Notes: a model not told the origin generated them from the sequence alone. Shown: positions 33,822-43,028, numbered from the stretch's first letter. The stretch is 64,000 bases of DNA from JASFHF01 sp050123335 (GCA_050123335.1 JASFHH010000001.1:1-64000); one strand, 5' to 3'. Numbers and translations are program-made.

Positions 33822-36296
33822 TTAAACCACAATATTAACTAATTTCCCTGGAACCACAATGATTTTTTTGATTTTTTTATCAACAAGATAAGGTTTTACC
33901 CTGGTGCTATTAACCGCGGTTTGTTCAATTGTATTTTTGTCGGCGTTATTTGGTACCATAATGTTATCACGTAATTTACCGTTCACTTGTACAACAATTT
34001 TTATGGTATCAGCCTGTAAAGCTGCTTTTACTGGTTTGGGCCAGTGGGCTTTTAATATATTTTTACCATAATGTAATTTTTTCCATAAGTGCTGCGTAAT
34101 GTGTGGTGCAATCGGGCTTAATAATCGCAAGATAATGCTAAAGCCTTCATGAATTAATTGTTGGGTAATGATATTCTCTGCAGATATTTCATGCAGAATA
34201 TTCAGCAGTTTCATGCAAGCTGATATTACGGTATTAAATTGCAATTTTTCTATATCATAATTCGCTTGTTTTAAGATTGCATGGATTTGATGGCGTATTT
34301 CTTGTTGTTGTGGAGTTGCTTGTTTCCATGTTTCATCTGCAATTGAGCTTTTTTCTTGTGCAATGTTTTCGTTTTCGATGTATTGCTGATTTTTATGTGC
34401 AAAAGCCCAAAGGCGTTTTAAAAATCGATGTGCACCTTCAACGCCGCTGTCTGACCATTCTAAACTTTGTTCTGGCGGTGAGGCAAAAATTGTAAAAACC
34501 CGTACGGTATCAGCACCGTATTTATCAATTAAAGCTTGTGGATCAACAGTGTTGCCTTTGGATTTTGACATTTTGGCACCGTCTTTTAGTACCATGCCTT
34601 GAGTTAATAAATTGGTAAATGGTTCATCGGAGTTTAGCATGCCAAAATCACGCATTACTTTGTTAAAAAATCTTGCGTACAATAAGTGTAATACTGCATG
34701 TTCAATTCCGCCAATATAATGATTTACTGGAGTCCAATATTTTGCGCGGTCATCAAGCATACTGTTATGTTGATCATAACAAGCAAAGCGTGCGTAATAC
34801 CAGGATGAATCAACAAATGTATCAAACGTATCAGTTTCGCGCCGTGCTTTGCAGCCACATTTGGGACAAGTGGTTTCATAAAATTCCGGCATTTGATTTA
34901 GTGGTGAGGTCGCGCCGGTAAATTTTACGTCTTCTGGTAATATTACTGGAAGATCTTTTTCGGGAACAGGCACGTCTCCGCATTTTTCACAATAAATAAT
35001 TGGGATTGGTGTCCCCCAGTAACGTTGTCGGGAAATTCCCCAATCGCGTAGACGATAATTAATTTTTTCTTGTCCGAGATTATTTTGTTTTAATTTTTCG
35101 GTGATGGCAATGCATGCTTCTTTAGTGGTAAGGCCATTAAATTCATCAGAATTAATTAATATTCCTGGTTCACTATAAGCTTTATTTTGTGTTTGTTCAT
35201 CATAATCGCCTTTTAGAACTTTTTTTAATGGTAAATCATATTTACGTGCAAATTCAAAATCGCGTTGATCGTGTGATGGAACTGCCATTACTGCACCGGA
35301 ACCATATTCCATTACTACATAATTGGTAATCCAAATTGGCATTTCAGTTTTAGTCATCGGGTTAATTGCTTTAAATCCTGTATCTATGCCTTGTTTATCC
35401 ATAGTGGCAAGATCGGCTTCTGCAACCTTGACATGTTGGCATGTTTCAATAAATTTTTTAATTTTTGGGTTTTTTTCGGAAGCCTCTTTTGCGAGGGGAT
35501 GAGCAGCTGCGATTGCAATAAATGTGGCGCCGTAAATTGTATCAGCGCGCGTAGTGTAAACTTCCAAAACAATAGGATCATCTTTTACAATAAATTTAAT
35601 TTCTGCGCCTTTTGAGCGGCCGATCCAATTGCGCTGCATAGTTTTAACTTGATGCGGCCAACCATCAAGTTTGTCTAAATCATTTAATAGTTCTTCAGCG
35701 TATGCAGTAATTCTGAAAAACCATTGCGGAATTTCGCGTCGTTCGATCGGTGCGCCGCTGCGCCATCCTTTACCGTTAATTACTTGTTCGTTGGCTAAGA
35801 CGGTTTGGTCTACGGGATCCCAATTAACTACAGAATTTTTTCGGTATACCAAGCCTTTTTCTAGCATTTTGGTAAATATCCATTGTTCCCATTTATAATA
35901 TTCTGGTTGGCAAGTTGCAAATTCGCGATTCCAGTCATACGCGATACCCAATTGTTTAAGTTGTTTGCGAATTGCATCAATGTTTTTGTAAGTCCATTTA
36001 GCAGGAGCGATTTTGTTTTTGATTGCAGCGTTTTCTGCTGGCAAACCAAAAGCATCATATCCCATTGGTTGTAGAACATTTTTTCCCTGCATCATTTGAT
36101 AGCGGGAAATAACGTCTCCAATTGTATAGTTACGCACGTGCCCCATGTGTAAGGTTCCACTGGGATAGATAAACATCGAGAGGCAATAGAATTTTTCTTT
36201 TCCGGGATCTTCGGTGACTTGAAAAGTTGCGTGTTCTTCCCACTTTTGTTGGATTTTTTGTTCTATTTCCTGTGGGTTATATTGTTCGCTGATCAT
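33822..36296 (-). CDS. leuS: Leucyl-tRNA synthetase
   Basis: 824-residue class I synthetase. The HIGH motif is YPSGTLHMGHVRNYTIGD and the KMSKS motif is GAKMSKSKGNTVDP. The CP1 editing domain (TTRADTIYGATFIAIAAAHP) is present. A zinc-like CEKCGDVP...CPKCGCKA pair is also visible. C-terminal domain complete. First gene of leuS-lptE-holA. Confidence 0.97.
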   Translation of the reverse strand: MISEQYNPQEIEQKIQQKWEEHATFQVTEDPGKEKFYCLSMFIYPSGTLHMGHVRNYTIGDVISRYQMMQGKNVLQPMGYDAFGLPAENAAIKNKIAPAKWTYKNIDAIRKQLKQLGIAYDWNREFATCQPEYYKWEQWIFTKMLEKGLVYRKNSVVNWDPVDQTVLANEQVINGKGWRSGAPIERREIPQWFFRITAYAEELLNDLDKLDGWPHQVKTMQRNWIGRSKGAEIKFIVKDDPIVLEVYTTRADTIYGATFIAIAAAHPLAKEASEKNPKIKKFIETCQHVKVAEADLATMDKQGIDTGFKAINPMTKTEMPIWITNYVVMEYGSGAVMAVPSHDQRDFEFARKYDLPLKKVLKGDYDEQTQNKAYSEPGILINSDEFNGLTTKEACIAITEKLKQNNLGQEKINYRLRDWGISRQRYWGTPIPIIYCEKCGDVPVPEKDLPVILPEDVKFTGATSPLNQMPEFYETTCPKCGCKARRETDTFDTFVDSSWYYARFACYDQHNSMLDDRAKYWTPVNHYIGGIEHAVLHLLYARFFNKVMRDFGMLNSDEPFTNLLTQGMVLKDGAKMSKSKGNTVDPQALIDKYGADTVRVFTIFASPPEQSLEWSDSGVEGAHRFLKRLWAFAHKNQQYIENENIAQEKSSIADETWKQATPQQQEIRHQIHAILKQANYDIEKLQFNTVISACMKLLNILHEISAENIITQQLIHEGFSIILRLLSPIAPHITQHLWKKLHYGKNILKAHWPKPVKAALQADTIKIVVQVNGKLRDNIMVPNNADKNTIEQTAVNSTRVKPYLVDKKIKKIIVVPGKLVNIVV

Positions 36297-36350
36297 ATTT
36301 GCACCATATTTTTGTCAAATGTAGCCAATAAGAATACTACCAAATGAGTG

Positions 36351-36366
36351 TTAAGTCTAGACTTGA
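36351..36366. repeat. TCTAGA-centred palindrome, copy 3
   Basis: TTAAGTCTAGACTTGA in the 96-bp gap between divergent leuS and btuF. Core of 10 bp is a perfect palindrome. Same family as 25815-25844. Confidence 0.6.
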
Positions 36367-36392
36367 CCCCATAACATTGATACTCTGCGTGC

Positions 36393-37241
36393 ATGAATTT
36401 AAGAGTAGTCAAATTTGTGTTAGTTTTTTTGTTATTGGTCTGTCCGGCAATTGTTATTGCGCGTCCAGCGCAGCGGATTGTTGCGCTTGCTCCAAATTTA
36501 ACTGAGATTGTTTTTGCTGTGGGAGCGGGAAAAAAATTAGTTGGTGTTTCATGTTTTAGTGATTATCCAAAAGCTGCCAAAAAAATTCCAGTAGTTGCGG
36601 CATGTAATGATTTGGATATAGAAAAGATTATTAGTTTACATCCTGATTTGGTGCTTGCTTGGCAGGGAGGAAATCCATCTGAGCAGATTAATCAATTAAG
36701 AAAATTAGGTATTACAGTATATGCTGCATCATTTGATAAAGTAACTGACATTCCAAAAAATATTTTAGCAATTGGTAAGTTAGTTGGAACGCAAACAACC
36801 GCGGGCAAAGTTTCAAATAAATTCATGCAGAATTATTTAAAATTAAAAAATAATTATGCGAATAAAAAACCAATAAAAGTTTTTTATGAATTATCTTGGC
36901 AGCCGTTATTGACTTTAAATAAAAAATCAATGGTTGGGCAAGTTATTAATCTATGTGGCGGGAAAAATATTTTTGCTGAAACATCAATTATAGCTCCGCG
37001 TGTTGGTCTTGCGAGTGTGTTAGCGGCTGATCCGCAATTAATTTTGGTAAGTAAACAAGCGGGGTTTGGTGATCTTGCGGTTAAAGGATGGGATGATTAC
37101 CCACAGTTGAATGCCGTTAAAAATCATCATGTTTTTACTGTAGATTCAGTTACTTTAGAACGCCCTGGGCCGCGTATTTTACAAGCAGCACAGCAAGTGT
37201 GTGTTGCTGTTGATATGGTTAGAAAGAAAAATAATCTCTAA
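36393..37241 (+). CDS. btuF: Periplasmic cobalamin-type substrate-binding protein (BtuF-like)
   Basis: 282 residues with a signal peptide (hydrophobic to about residue 22). Opens ARPAQRIVALAPNLTEIVFA, the BtuF/ABC-type Fe3+-cobalamin binding-protein signature, with GVSCFSDYP and HPDLVLAWQGG following. In E. coli, BtuF feeds vitamin B12 to BtuCD; btuC and btuD are not adjacent here and no cobalamin riboswitch is visible, so a haem or siderophore ligand is not excluded. Orphan gene. Confidence 0.78.
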   Translation: MNLRVVKFVLVFLLLVCPAIVIARPAQRIVALAPNLTEIVFAVGAGKKLVGVSCFSDYPKAAKKIPVVAACNDLDIEKIISLHPDLVLAWQGGNPSEQINQLRKLGITVYAASFDKVTDIPKNILAIGKLVGTQTTAGKVSNKFMQNYLKLKNNYANKKPIKVFYELSWQPLLTLNKKSMVGQVINLCGGKNIFAETSIIAPRVGLASVLAADPQLILVSKQAGFGDLAVKGWDDYPQLNAVKNHHVFTVDSVTLERPGPRILQAAQQVCVAVDMVRKKNNL

Positions 37242-37272
37242 ATTATAATTTTTTATTTATTTGTATAGTAGG

Positions 37273-38250
37273 TTAAATTAACGGTGTTTTTTCGGTGGGT
37301 GGTTCTGGATTTTCTAGTATGTTTTTAATTTTGTCTAATAATTTATGGGATTTTGATTGATATCCGCCGCAACATCCACAATTAAAAAAAGCATAAAATC
37401 CGGTGCCGGTATTTTTAATGATGTTTTGTTTGTTACCTGCGATAATTTGCAGGATTTTTTTGTTGCTTTTATTTGTTTCGATTGCATTAACAATTTGTTG
37501 TATTCCATGCGCTTTAAGCAGGTCTTTGTAGGTTGATCTGTCCCTTATGGTTTTTATAGATTTTTTGAGTTTTTTAAATGCGTTTGTTTCTGCTAATGGA
37601 TGTGGTTTTTGGTTAGGGTTTTTTTCAGGGTAATTTAGTTTTATTTGTTTTTTTAAACATTTTTCCAGTTGTGGACTAGTTATTTGTATGTCAATTATAT
37701 TATCATATTTTGATGTTTGCTTTTTGTTATTGAATGATGGTGTAATTTTGAATTTGTAATCTCCTTGTAATCTTGCTGCTACTAATTTAACAGCGTTTGG
37801 AAATATCATTGTTGTGAGAATACTACTTAAATCGTTATAACAATTACTCATGCGTGTCTTAAGTTCACTTTTGTGGTTAAAGAAATGGTTTGTGAGTTCA
37901 TCTGGTAGAACACTAATTTTTTGTGATTTTAATGATTTTATTACTTCATAAGCTGCGAAATATTTACTTAGATGATTGTTTCGCCAAAAAGTATTTTTTT
38001 GGGCATGCTTTAGATCAGCTGTTATTAGTTTTGAGGTTGTGTGATGTAATTGTTGTTTTGTTAAAAATGGTGCAATTGTGATCACAAAATCAATCATAGC
38101 TTCTTGTTTATTACAGCCAGTTACTGTAAAGTTTTTTTGCTTTGCTAGAGTTTTCAGTTCATTATCTTTAATAGTTCCGTTTACAAGTTTGGCACCATAT
38201 TTTTTTATTAATTTTAGAGTGTTTTTTAGCGGTTTTGTTTTTGTTAGCAT
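37273..38250 (-). CDS. Hypothetical protein behind a PmrA-type box, effector candidate
   Basis: 325 residues, Lys/Asn/Thr-rich, no signal peptide, no recognised family. A histidine/lysine helical body (to about 265) is followed by a glycine-cysteine knot FNCGCCGGYQSKSH near residue 295 and an acidic-proline end ENPEPPTEKTPLI. The upstream TTTAAG-N5-CTTAAG box and AT-rich composition are what PmrA-controlled Dot/Icm effectors of Legionella and Coxiella show. That is an inference from regulation, not from protein similarity. Confidence 0.6.
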   Translation of the reverse strand: MLTKTKPLKNTLKLIKKYGAKLVNGTIKDNELKTLAKQKNFTVTGCNKQEAMIDFVITIAPFLTKQQLHHTTSKLITADLKHAQKNTFWRNNHLSKYFAAYEVIKSLKSQKISVLPDELTNHFFNHKSELKTRMSNCYNDLSSILTTMIFPNAVKLVAARLQGDYKFKITPSFNNKKQTSKYDNIIDIQITSPQLEKCLKKQIKLNYPEKNPNQKPHPLAETNAFKKLKKSIKTIRDRSTYKDLLKAHGIQQIVNAIETNKSNKKILQIIAGNKQNIIKNTGTGFYAFFNCGCCGGYQSKSHKLLDKIKNILENPEPPTEKTPLI

Positions 38251-38278
38251 TTTTTATTCCCCGATTTGAAAAAATATT

Positions 38279-38316
38279 TTTATAGTTTAACACTTAATTC
38301 TTAAGGAAATCTTAAA
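38279..38316 (-). promoter_or_regulatory. PmrA-type box and promoter of the 325-residue hypothetical gene
   Basis: Minus strand 38316-38300 reads TTTAAG-ATTTC-CTTAAG, matching YTTAAK-N5-YTTAAK. A TATAAA lies at 38284-38279, 15 bp from the second half-site, slightly short. The first half-site overlaps the tsaC stop codon. Confidence 0.5.
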
Positions 38317-38932
38317 TTTGTGAAAAAAATAAATTATTAATTTCTGTTTGCGGAATCGGTCCTTGGCGCAAAATTTTTGGTTTTTCGCAAGTTAAGTCTA
38401 CGATGGTAGAAGCAGATTTTAGTTTGCATTCACCGCCATCAACAATCAAGTCTATTTTATTTCCTAAAGTTTGTTTAACTTCTTCTGCAGAAATTGGGGG
38501 TGGTTCTCCAAATAAATTTGCGGAAGGCACAGCAAGTCCCTGCGGAAAACTTTGTAAGATTTTTTGTGTAAGCGGATGATCAGGGCAACGCAGTGCGATT
38601 GTTTCAAGTCCGCCAGTAATAATTGTAGAAATGCTAGGTGATTTTTTTAAAACAATCGTCAATGGCCCAGGCCAAAATTTTTCGGTTAATTTATAAGTAA
38701 TTTTTGGAATATCAATTGCTAAATTATTTAAGTCGGTTTCGCGTGCTACCATTAGTGGTAATGGGTGATTAAGCGGTCTGCCTTTTACCGCAAAGATTTT
38801 TTTTACCGCATTAATGTTAGTGGCATCTGCTGCCAAGCCATAAACAGTTTCAGTTGGTATTGCGACTAATTTGCCGTTACGTAGTAATTTAATTGCTTGT
38901 TGGATGATTTGTGTGGTTTGGCTGTTCATCAA
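38312..38932 (-). CDS. tsaC: Threonylcarbamoyl-AMP synthase, YrdC/Sua5 family
   Basis: First step of t6A37 synthesis on ANN-decoding tRNAs. 206 residues, YrdC domain with KLVAIPTETVYGLAADAT near the N-terminus, KGRPLNHPL and the RCPDHP and AVPSANLFGEPPP blocks. There is no C-terminal Sua5 extension, so it is the TsaC form. Monocistronic. Confidence 0.92.
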   Translation of the reverse strand: MMNSQTTQIIQQAIKLLRNGKLVAIPTETVYGLAADATNINAVKKIFAVKGRPLNHPLPLMVARETDLNNLAIDIPKITYKLTEKFWPGPLTIVLKKSPSISTIITGGLETIALRCPDHPLTQKILQSFPQGLAVPSANLFGEPPPISAEEVKQTLGNKIDLIVDGGECKLKSASTIVDLTCEKPKILRQGPIPQTEINNLFFSQI

Positions 38933-39018
38933 AAGCAGTTTAGCATGATTTTAAGAACCATAAAGATTTATTTTTGACCAATTTTCCTGCATAATACAGG
39001 ACTAAATTTATATATGTA

Positions 39019-39103
39019 GTCATCCCGCGGCTTTGTTAGTTGACCGCGGGATCCAGGCTGTTTTTTGCTGGATCCCGGATCAGCTAACTGGATCCGGGAT
39101 GAC
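39019..39103. repeat. GTCATCCCG...GGGATCC repeats, head-to-head pair
   Basis: Two units of about 37 bp in opposite orientation (39019-39056 and 39068-39103). Each is a hairpin with arms ATCCCGCGG/CCGCGGGAT or ATCCCGGATC/GATCCGGGAT. They lie directly before trpS. Four more copies are near scpB/rluB. An in-frame upstream extension of trpS runs into this repeat and is not coding. Confidence 0.85.
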
Positions 39104-39122
39104 GGATTTTTTCGAGGGAATT

Positions 39123-40322
39123 ATGACTACACAACAACGGATTTTATCAGGGATGCGGCCAACTGGTGGCTTGCATTTGGGCCATTACCATGGGGTATTG
39201 AAAAATTGGCTTAAATTACAGCATGAATATGACTGTTTTTTTGGTGTGGTTGATTTGCATGCGTTAACTACGGAATATGCTACTCCGGAAAAAATTAAGC
39301 AAGCCACCTGGGATATGGTGATTGATTGGCTGGCAGCAGGGGTGAATCCGGGAGCGGCACATATTTTTATTCAGTCAAAAGTGCCTGAAATATCTGAATT
39401 ACACGTGCTTTTGTCAATGATTACCCCTTTAAGCTGGCTGGAGCGGATGCCGACTTATAAAGACCAGCAGCAAAAGCTTAAAGATAAGGATTTATCTACT
39501 TATGGCTTTCTTGGTTATCCATTGCTGCAGGCGGCTGATATTTTAGTATTTAAGTCAGATCAAGTGCCAGTTGGTGAGGATCAGGTACCGCATGTAGAAT
39601 TAGCGCGTGAGATTGCGCGGCGTTTTAATCATTTATATGGGCGTGATGCTGATTATCAGCAAAAAGCAGAAAGTGCCATCAAAAAACTAGGGAAAAAACA
39701 GGCGAAACTATATCGTGAGCTGATGAATAGTTATCAGGAAAAGGGCAAGCTGGAAGCATTGGAGAAAGGGCGCGCTTTGGTAGAAGGTCAGGGCCATTTG
39801 ACGCTTAATGATCGAGAGCGTTTATTTGGGTATTTAGAAGGCGGCGGTAAGATTATTTTGCCGGAGCCAGAGGCTTTATTGACTGATGTTCCGCAATTCC
39901 CAGGACTGGATGGGCAGAAGATGTCTAAATCGTATCATAATACGATTGGACTACGCGAGGATCCCAAAGAGGTTGAAACCAAGATTCGTACTATGCCGAC
40001 TGATCCAGCCAGGATACGTAGGACTGACCCAGGTGATCCAAAAAAATGCCCGGTATGGAAGCTGCATAAGGTGTATTCTGATGATGAGGTGAAAAATTGG
40101 GTATGTGAAGGGTGTCGTTCTGCAAGTATAGGATGTATTGATTGCAAAAAGCCATTGATTGAAGCTATCATTAAAGAACAGGCTCCAATTCGTGAGCAAG
40201 CGCAGAAATTTGTGAATAATCCGAATTTGGTGCGTACTATAGTTGCTGAGGGTTGTGAAGCGGCGCGTGATGTTGCAAAGCAAACTATTGAAGAAGTGCA
40301 GGATATTATAGGTTTGGCGTGA
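39123..40322 (+). CDS. trpS: Tryptophanyl-tRNA synthetase, long form with Cys cluster
   Basis: 399 residues from the ATG at 39123, preceded by GAGGGA. HIGH motif GGLHLGHYHG, KMSKS motif DGQKMSKSYHN. It is longer than E. coli TrpS (334) because of an insertion (about 175-240) and a Cys-rich stretch CEGCRSASIGCIDCKK near residue 335, as in the Pseudomonas/Xanthomonas-type TrpS. Stop overlaps the region of the scpA start with a 1-bp gap, so trpS-scpA-scpB-rluB probably form one unit. Confidence 0.95.
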   Translation: MTTQQRILSGMRPTGGLHLGHYHGVLKNWLKLQHEYDCFFGVVDLHALTTEYATPEKIKQATWDMVIDWLAAGVNPGAAHIFIQSKVPEISELHVLLSMITPLSWLERMPTYKDQQQKLKDKDLSTYGFLGYPLLQAADILVFKSDQVPVGEDQVPHVELAREIARRFNHLYGRDADYQQKAESAIKKLGKKQAKLYRELMNSYQEKGKLEALEKGRALVEGQGHLTLNDRERLFGYLEGGGKIILPEPEALLTDVPQFPGLDGQKMSKSYHNTIGLREDPKEVETKIRTMPTDPARIRRTDPGDPKKCPVWKLHKVYSDDEVKNWVCEGCRSASIGCIDCKKPLIEAIIKEQAPIREQAQKFVNNPNLVRTIVAEGCEAARDVAKQTIEEVQDIIGLA

Positions 40323-40323
40323 G

Positions 40324-41175
40324 ATGACAGAGGTAGAGGCACAACAGGTTGGGACAGAATCACAAGTTAGCGTGGAAGCAGTAACCTCTTATGCAAAGGT
40401 TCAAGGGGAAGCGATTACTTCTTTGCCGCAAGATTTATATATTCCTCCAGAAGCATTACAAGTTTTTCTCGAGGCATTTGAAGGTCCTTTAGATTTATTA
40501 CTATATTTAATCAAAAAACAAAATATCGATGTTTTGGATATTCCGATTGCTGAAATTACTCGGCAATACATGGAATATGTTGAAATGATGAAAGAACTGC
40601 ATTTGGATTTAGCGGCAGATTATTTGGTAATGGCGGCGATGTTAGCGGAAATCAAATCACGCATGCTGTTGCCGCGAATAATTAATGAAGAAGGTGAAGA
40701 AGAAGATCCGCGCGCAGAATTAATTAGACGCTTGCAGGAATATGAGCGTTATAAACAAGCAGCAGAAGATTTAAACGAATTACCGCGGCGTGAGCGTGAT
40801 ACATTTGCAGCTTTTGCTGATGTTCCAAAATGGGAGATTGAAAAACCAAAACCACAAGTTGATTATAAGGATTTAATTTTTGCTTTTCATGATGTGTTAA
40901 AACGGGTTGAATTAAGAGCGCATCATCATATTAAACGCAAAGTGTTGTCGGTGAGTGATCGCATTAAACGTATTTTGCAACAAGTGGAAGCGGAAGAGTT
41001 TGTGCCGTTTACAGCTTTTTTCGATTTTGCTGAAGGACGCATGGGCGTTGTAGTGACATTTATTGCGATTTTAGAATTATTTAAAAATGCGTTAATTGAA
41101 GTGGTGCAATCTGATGCTTTTGGACAATTGCACATTAAAGCTGCGGTTAATTCAGAGGTGATAAGTTATGAGTGA
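40324..41175 (+). CDS. scpA: Segregation and condensation protein A
   Basis: Kleisin of the Smc-ScpAB condensin. 283 residues: an N-terminal extension, then EAFEGPLDLLLYLIKKQNIDVLDIPIAEI (the kleisin N-domain helix, given in outline), LAADYLVMAAMLAEIKS and a C-terminal winged helix. It overlaps scpB by 8 bp. An Smc gene would be expected elsewhere, since gammaproteobacteria with MukBEF lack ScpAB. Confidence 0.95.
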   Translation: MTEVEAQQVGTESQVSVEAVTSYAKVQGEAITSLPQDLYIPPEALQVFLEAFEGPLDLLLYLIKKQNIDVLDIPIAEITRQYMEYVEMMKELHLDLAADYLVMAAMLAEIKSRMLLPRIINEEGEEEDPRAELIRRLQEYERYKQAAEDLNELPRRERDTFAAFADVPKWEIEKPKPQVDYKDLIFAFHDVLKRVELRAHHHIKRKVLSVSDRIKRILQQVEAEEFVPFTAFFDFAEGRMGVVVTFIAILELFKNALIEVVQSDAFGQLHIKAAVNSEVISYE

Positions 41176-41950
41176 TTTGAAACAATTACATCGTATTATT
41201 GAAGGTGCTTTATTTGCATCAAATGAACCGCTTTCAGTTGAGCGCATTGTTGCGTTGTTTGCAAACGAAGCGGAAAGGCCGGATAAAAAAGAAATTCGAC
41301 AGGCGCTGCAGGATCTAATTGAAAATTATGCTGAGCATGGTGTGGAATTAAAAGAATTAGCGAGCGGTTATCAGTTTCAGGTTAAAGCAGATTTAGCAAA
41401 ATGGATAAAACGTTTATGGGAAGAACGTCCGCCAAGATATTCGCGGGCATTATTGGAAACATTGGTGTTGGTTGCTTATCGACAACCAATTACGCGTGGA
41501 GAGATCGAAGAAGTACGCGGTGTGACCGTGAGTACATCCATAATGAAAACTTTATTAGAACGCGAATGGGTAAAAGTTGTTGGTCATCGCGATGTTCCAG
41601 GAAAACCAGGATTGTATGCTACAACTAAAGCATTTCTTGATTATTTTGGTTTAAAAAGTTTAGAAGATCTGCCGCCGTTAGCTGAAGTACGTGATTTAGA
41701 TAAGGCTGGTGAAAAATTACAAGAACAGCTTGATGCTGCAGTTGAAAATGTTATCGCAGAAGAAAATTTAATTGCGGCAAATGCAGTACAGGATGATGTT
41801 GTTGAAGATGTTATTAATAATGCTGCTAGTGATGAAATGATTGCGGATGAAACGCAAGACGATGTTGATGTGCTTACTGATGACTTGTTAAATATGTATA
41901 GTGAAGCAGAAGAAAGTTTTGGTCAAGCTTCCGAAGATATAATCGAATAA
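41168..41950 (+). CDS. scpB: Segregation and condensation protein B
   Basis: Winged-helix dimer that binds ScpA. 260 residues: IIEGALFASNEPLSVERI at the start, RPPRYSRALLETLVLVAYRQPITRGEIEEVRGV in outline in the middle, then KPGLYATTKAFLDYFGL. A 70-residue acidic, low-complexity tail (about 190-260) goes beyond the usual length. The stop codon region is repeated 147 bp downstream by a 21-bp direct repeat. Confidence 0.94.
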   Translation: MSDLKQLHRIIEGALFASNEPLSVERIVALFANEAERPDKKEIRQALQDLIENYAEHGVELKELASGYQFQVKADLAKWIKRLWEERPPRYSRALLETLVLVAYRQPITRGEIEEVRGVTVSTSIMKTLLEREWVKVVGHRDVPGKPGLYATTKAFLDYFGLKSLEDLPPLAEVRDLDKAGEKLQEQLDAAVENVIAEENLIAANAVQDDVVEDVINNAASDEMIADETQDDVDVLTDDLLNMYSEAEESFGQASEDIIE

Positions 41951-42112
41951 ATTGTGAAATCTGAAGCACCTGCAGTGTCATCCCGGACCCAGCTTGTTGA
42001 TCCGGGATCCAGGATTTGCAGTCGTCATCCCGGACCCAGCTTGTTGATCCGGGATCCAGGCTGTTTTTATCCCTGTTTATTGAAAAGTTGTGAATAAATT
42101 GTGAAATCTGAA
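41945..42112. repeat. Repeat insertion at the scpB/rluB junction with 21-bp flanking duplication
   Basis: Bases 41945-41965 and 42092-42112 are identical over 21 bp, covering the scpB stop and the first codons of rluB. Between them are two direct copies (41977-42013, 42024-42060) of the GTCATCCCGG...CCGGGATCCAGG hairpin. Removing 41945-42091 would restore a simple scpB-rluB junction. Confidence 0.8.
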
Positions 42113-42847
42113 AAAATTCAAAAAGTCTTAGCAAATCTGGGTTTAGCTTCGCGCCGACAAATTGAGCAATGGATTGCGGACGGTCGAATTATCGTTGATG
42201 GTAAAATTGCTAAACTTGGTGATCGCGTTACCGATCAGGAAAAAATTTCTGTTGATGGTCGTTTAGTTAAAAGAATTCCAGCAAAAACTTTGACTGCAAG
42301 AGTATTGATTTATCACAAACCTATTGGTGAAGTTTGTACGCGTTCGGATGAAAAAAATCGCAAAACTGTTTTTGATAGTTTGCCGATTTTGCATAATGCG
42401 CGTTGGGTTTCAGTAGGGCGTTTAGATATTAATACTTCAGGTTTATTATTGTTTACCAATAACGGAGAATTAGCGAATCGATTGATGCATCCATCGAAGC
42501 AAATTGAACGGGAATATTCAGTTAGAGTTTTGGGGGCGGTGAGTCAAGAAATTTTAGATAATTTATTGCACGGCGTTAAATTAGAAGATGGACATGCGCG
42601 GTTTGTTAAAATTCGTCGTGTTCGTAGTTTTGAGAGTGATGCCGCGAATCAATGGTATCACGTAGTGCTGCGCGAAGGACGTAACCGCGAAGTGAGACGC
42701 TTATGGGAATCACAAGGACTAAAAGTTAACAAATTATCACGCATTCGATTTGGCGGCATAAAATTACCGCGCTCACTCCCGCGTGGACAATGGGTTGAGT
42801 TAAGTGATCGTGAAGTGAAAGCCCTGTTGCGCCGGGTGGGATTGTAG
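42101..42847 (+). CDS. rluB: 23S rRNA pseudouridine synthase RluB
   Basis: Makes pseudouridine 2605 in 23S rRNA. 248 residues with an S4 RNA-binding domain at the N-terminus (KVLANLGLASRRQIEQWIADGR), then the RsuA-family catalytic block with the nucleophile in VGRLDINTSGLLLFTNNG, and REGRNREVRRLWESQGL. The start is a GTG at 42101, in the second copy of a 21-bp duplication; the upstream copy of the same GTG runs into repeats. Confidence 0.93.
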   Translation: MKSEKIQKVLANLGLASRRQIEQWIADGRIIVDGKIAKLGDRVTDQEKISVDGRLVKRIPAKTLTARVLIYHKPIGEVCTRSDEKNRKTVFDSLPILHNARWVSVGRLDINTSGLLLFTNNGELANRLMHPSKQIEREYSVRVLGAVSQEILDNLLHGVKLEDGHARFVKIRRVRSFESDAANQWYHVVLREGRNREVRRLWESQGLKVNKLSRIRFGGIKLPRSLPRGQWVELSDREVKALLRRVGL

Positions 42848-42855
42848 GTTAGGTT

Positions 42856-42941
42856 GTCATCCCGCGGCCTGGTTTGTTGACCGCGGGATCCAAGATTCAC
42901 AGTCGTCATCCCGCGACCTAGTTTGTTGATCGCGGGATCCA
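42856..42941. repeat. GTCATCCCG...GGGATCC repeats, direct pair after rluB
   Basis: Two 37-bp units at 42856-42892 and 42905-42941 with arms ATCCCGCGG/CCGCGGGAT and a nearly constant TTTGTTGA loop. The linker GATTCACAGTC resembles GATTTGCAGTC at 42013-42023, so the pair appears to move or duplicate as a dimer. It may terminate rluB. Confidence 0.85.
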
Positions 42942-43028
42942 GATCTGTTATTGTTTGTTAAGTTAAATATTAATTGCGATGAGCTATTATATTTACTAAA
43001 ATCCTGTTTCACAGCTTTCAAAGACAAA

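Noticed and set aside
36297..36392. Cobalamin riboswitch before btuF
   Set aside because: The gap is only 96 bp and shows a TCTAGA palindrome; no B12-box-like sequence is present.
39033..39122. Longer N-terminus for TrpS
   Set aside because: The extension is translated from the GTCATCCCG repeat pair; the ATG at 39123 has a ribosome site and gives the family's normal start.
41977..42941. CRISPR array
   Set aside because: The repeats are hairpins in pairs with linkers of 11-13 bp and genes between them; there are no regular unique spacers and no cas genes.
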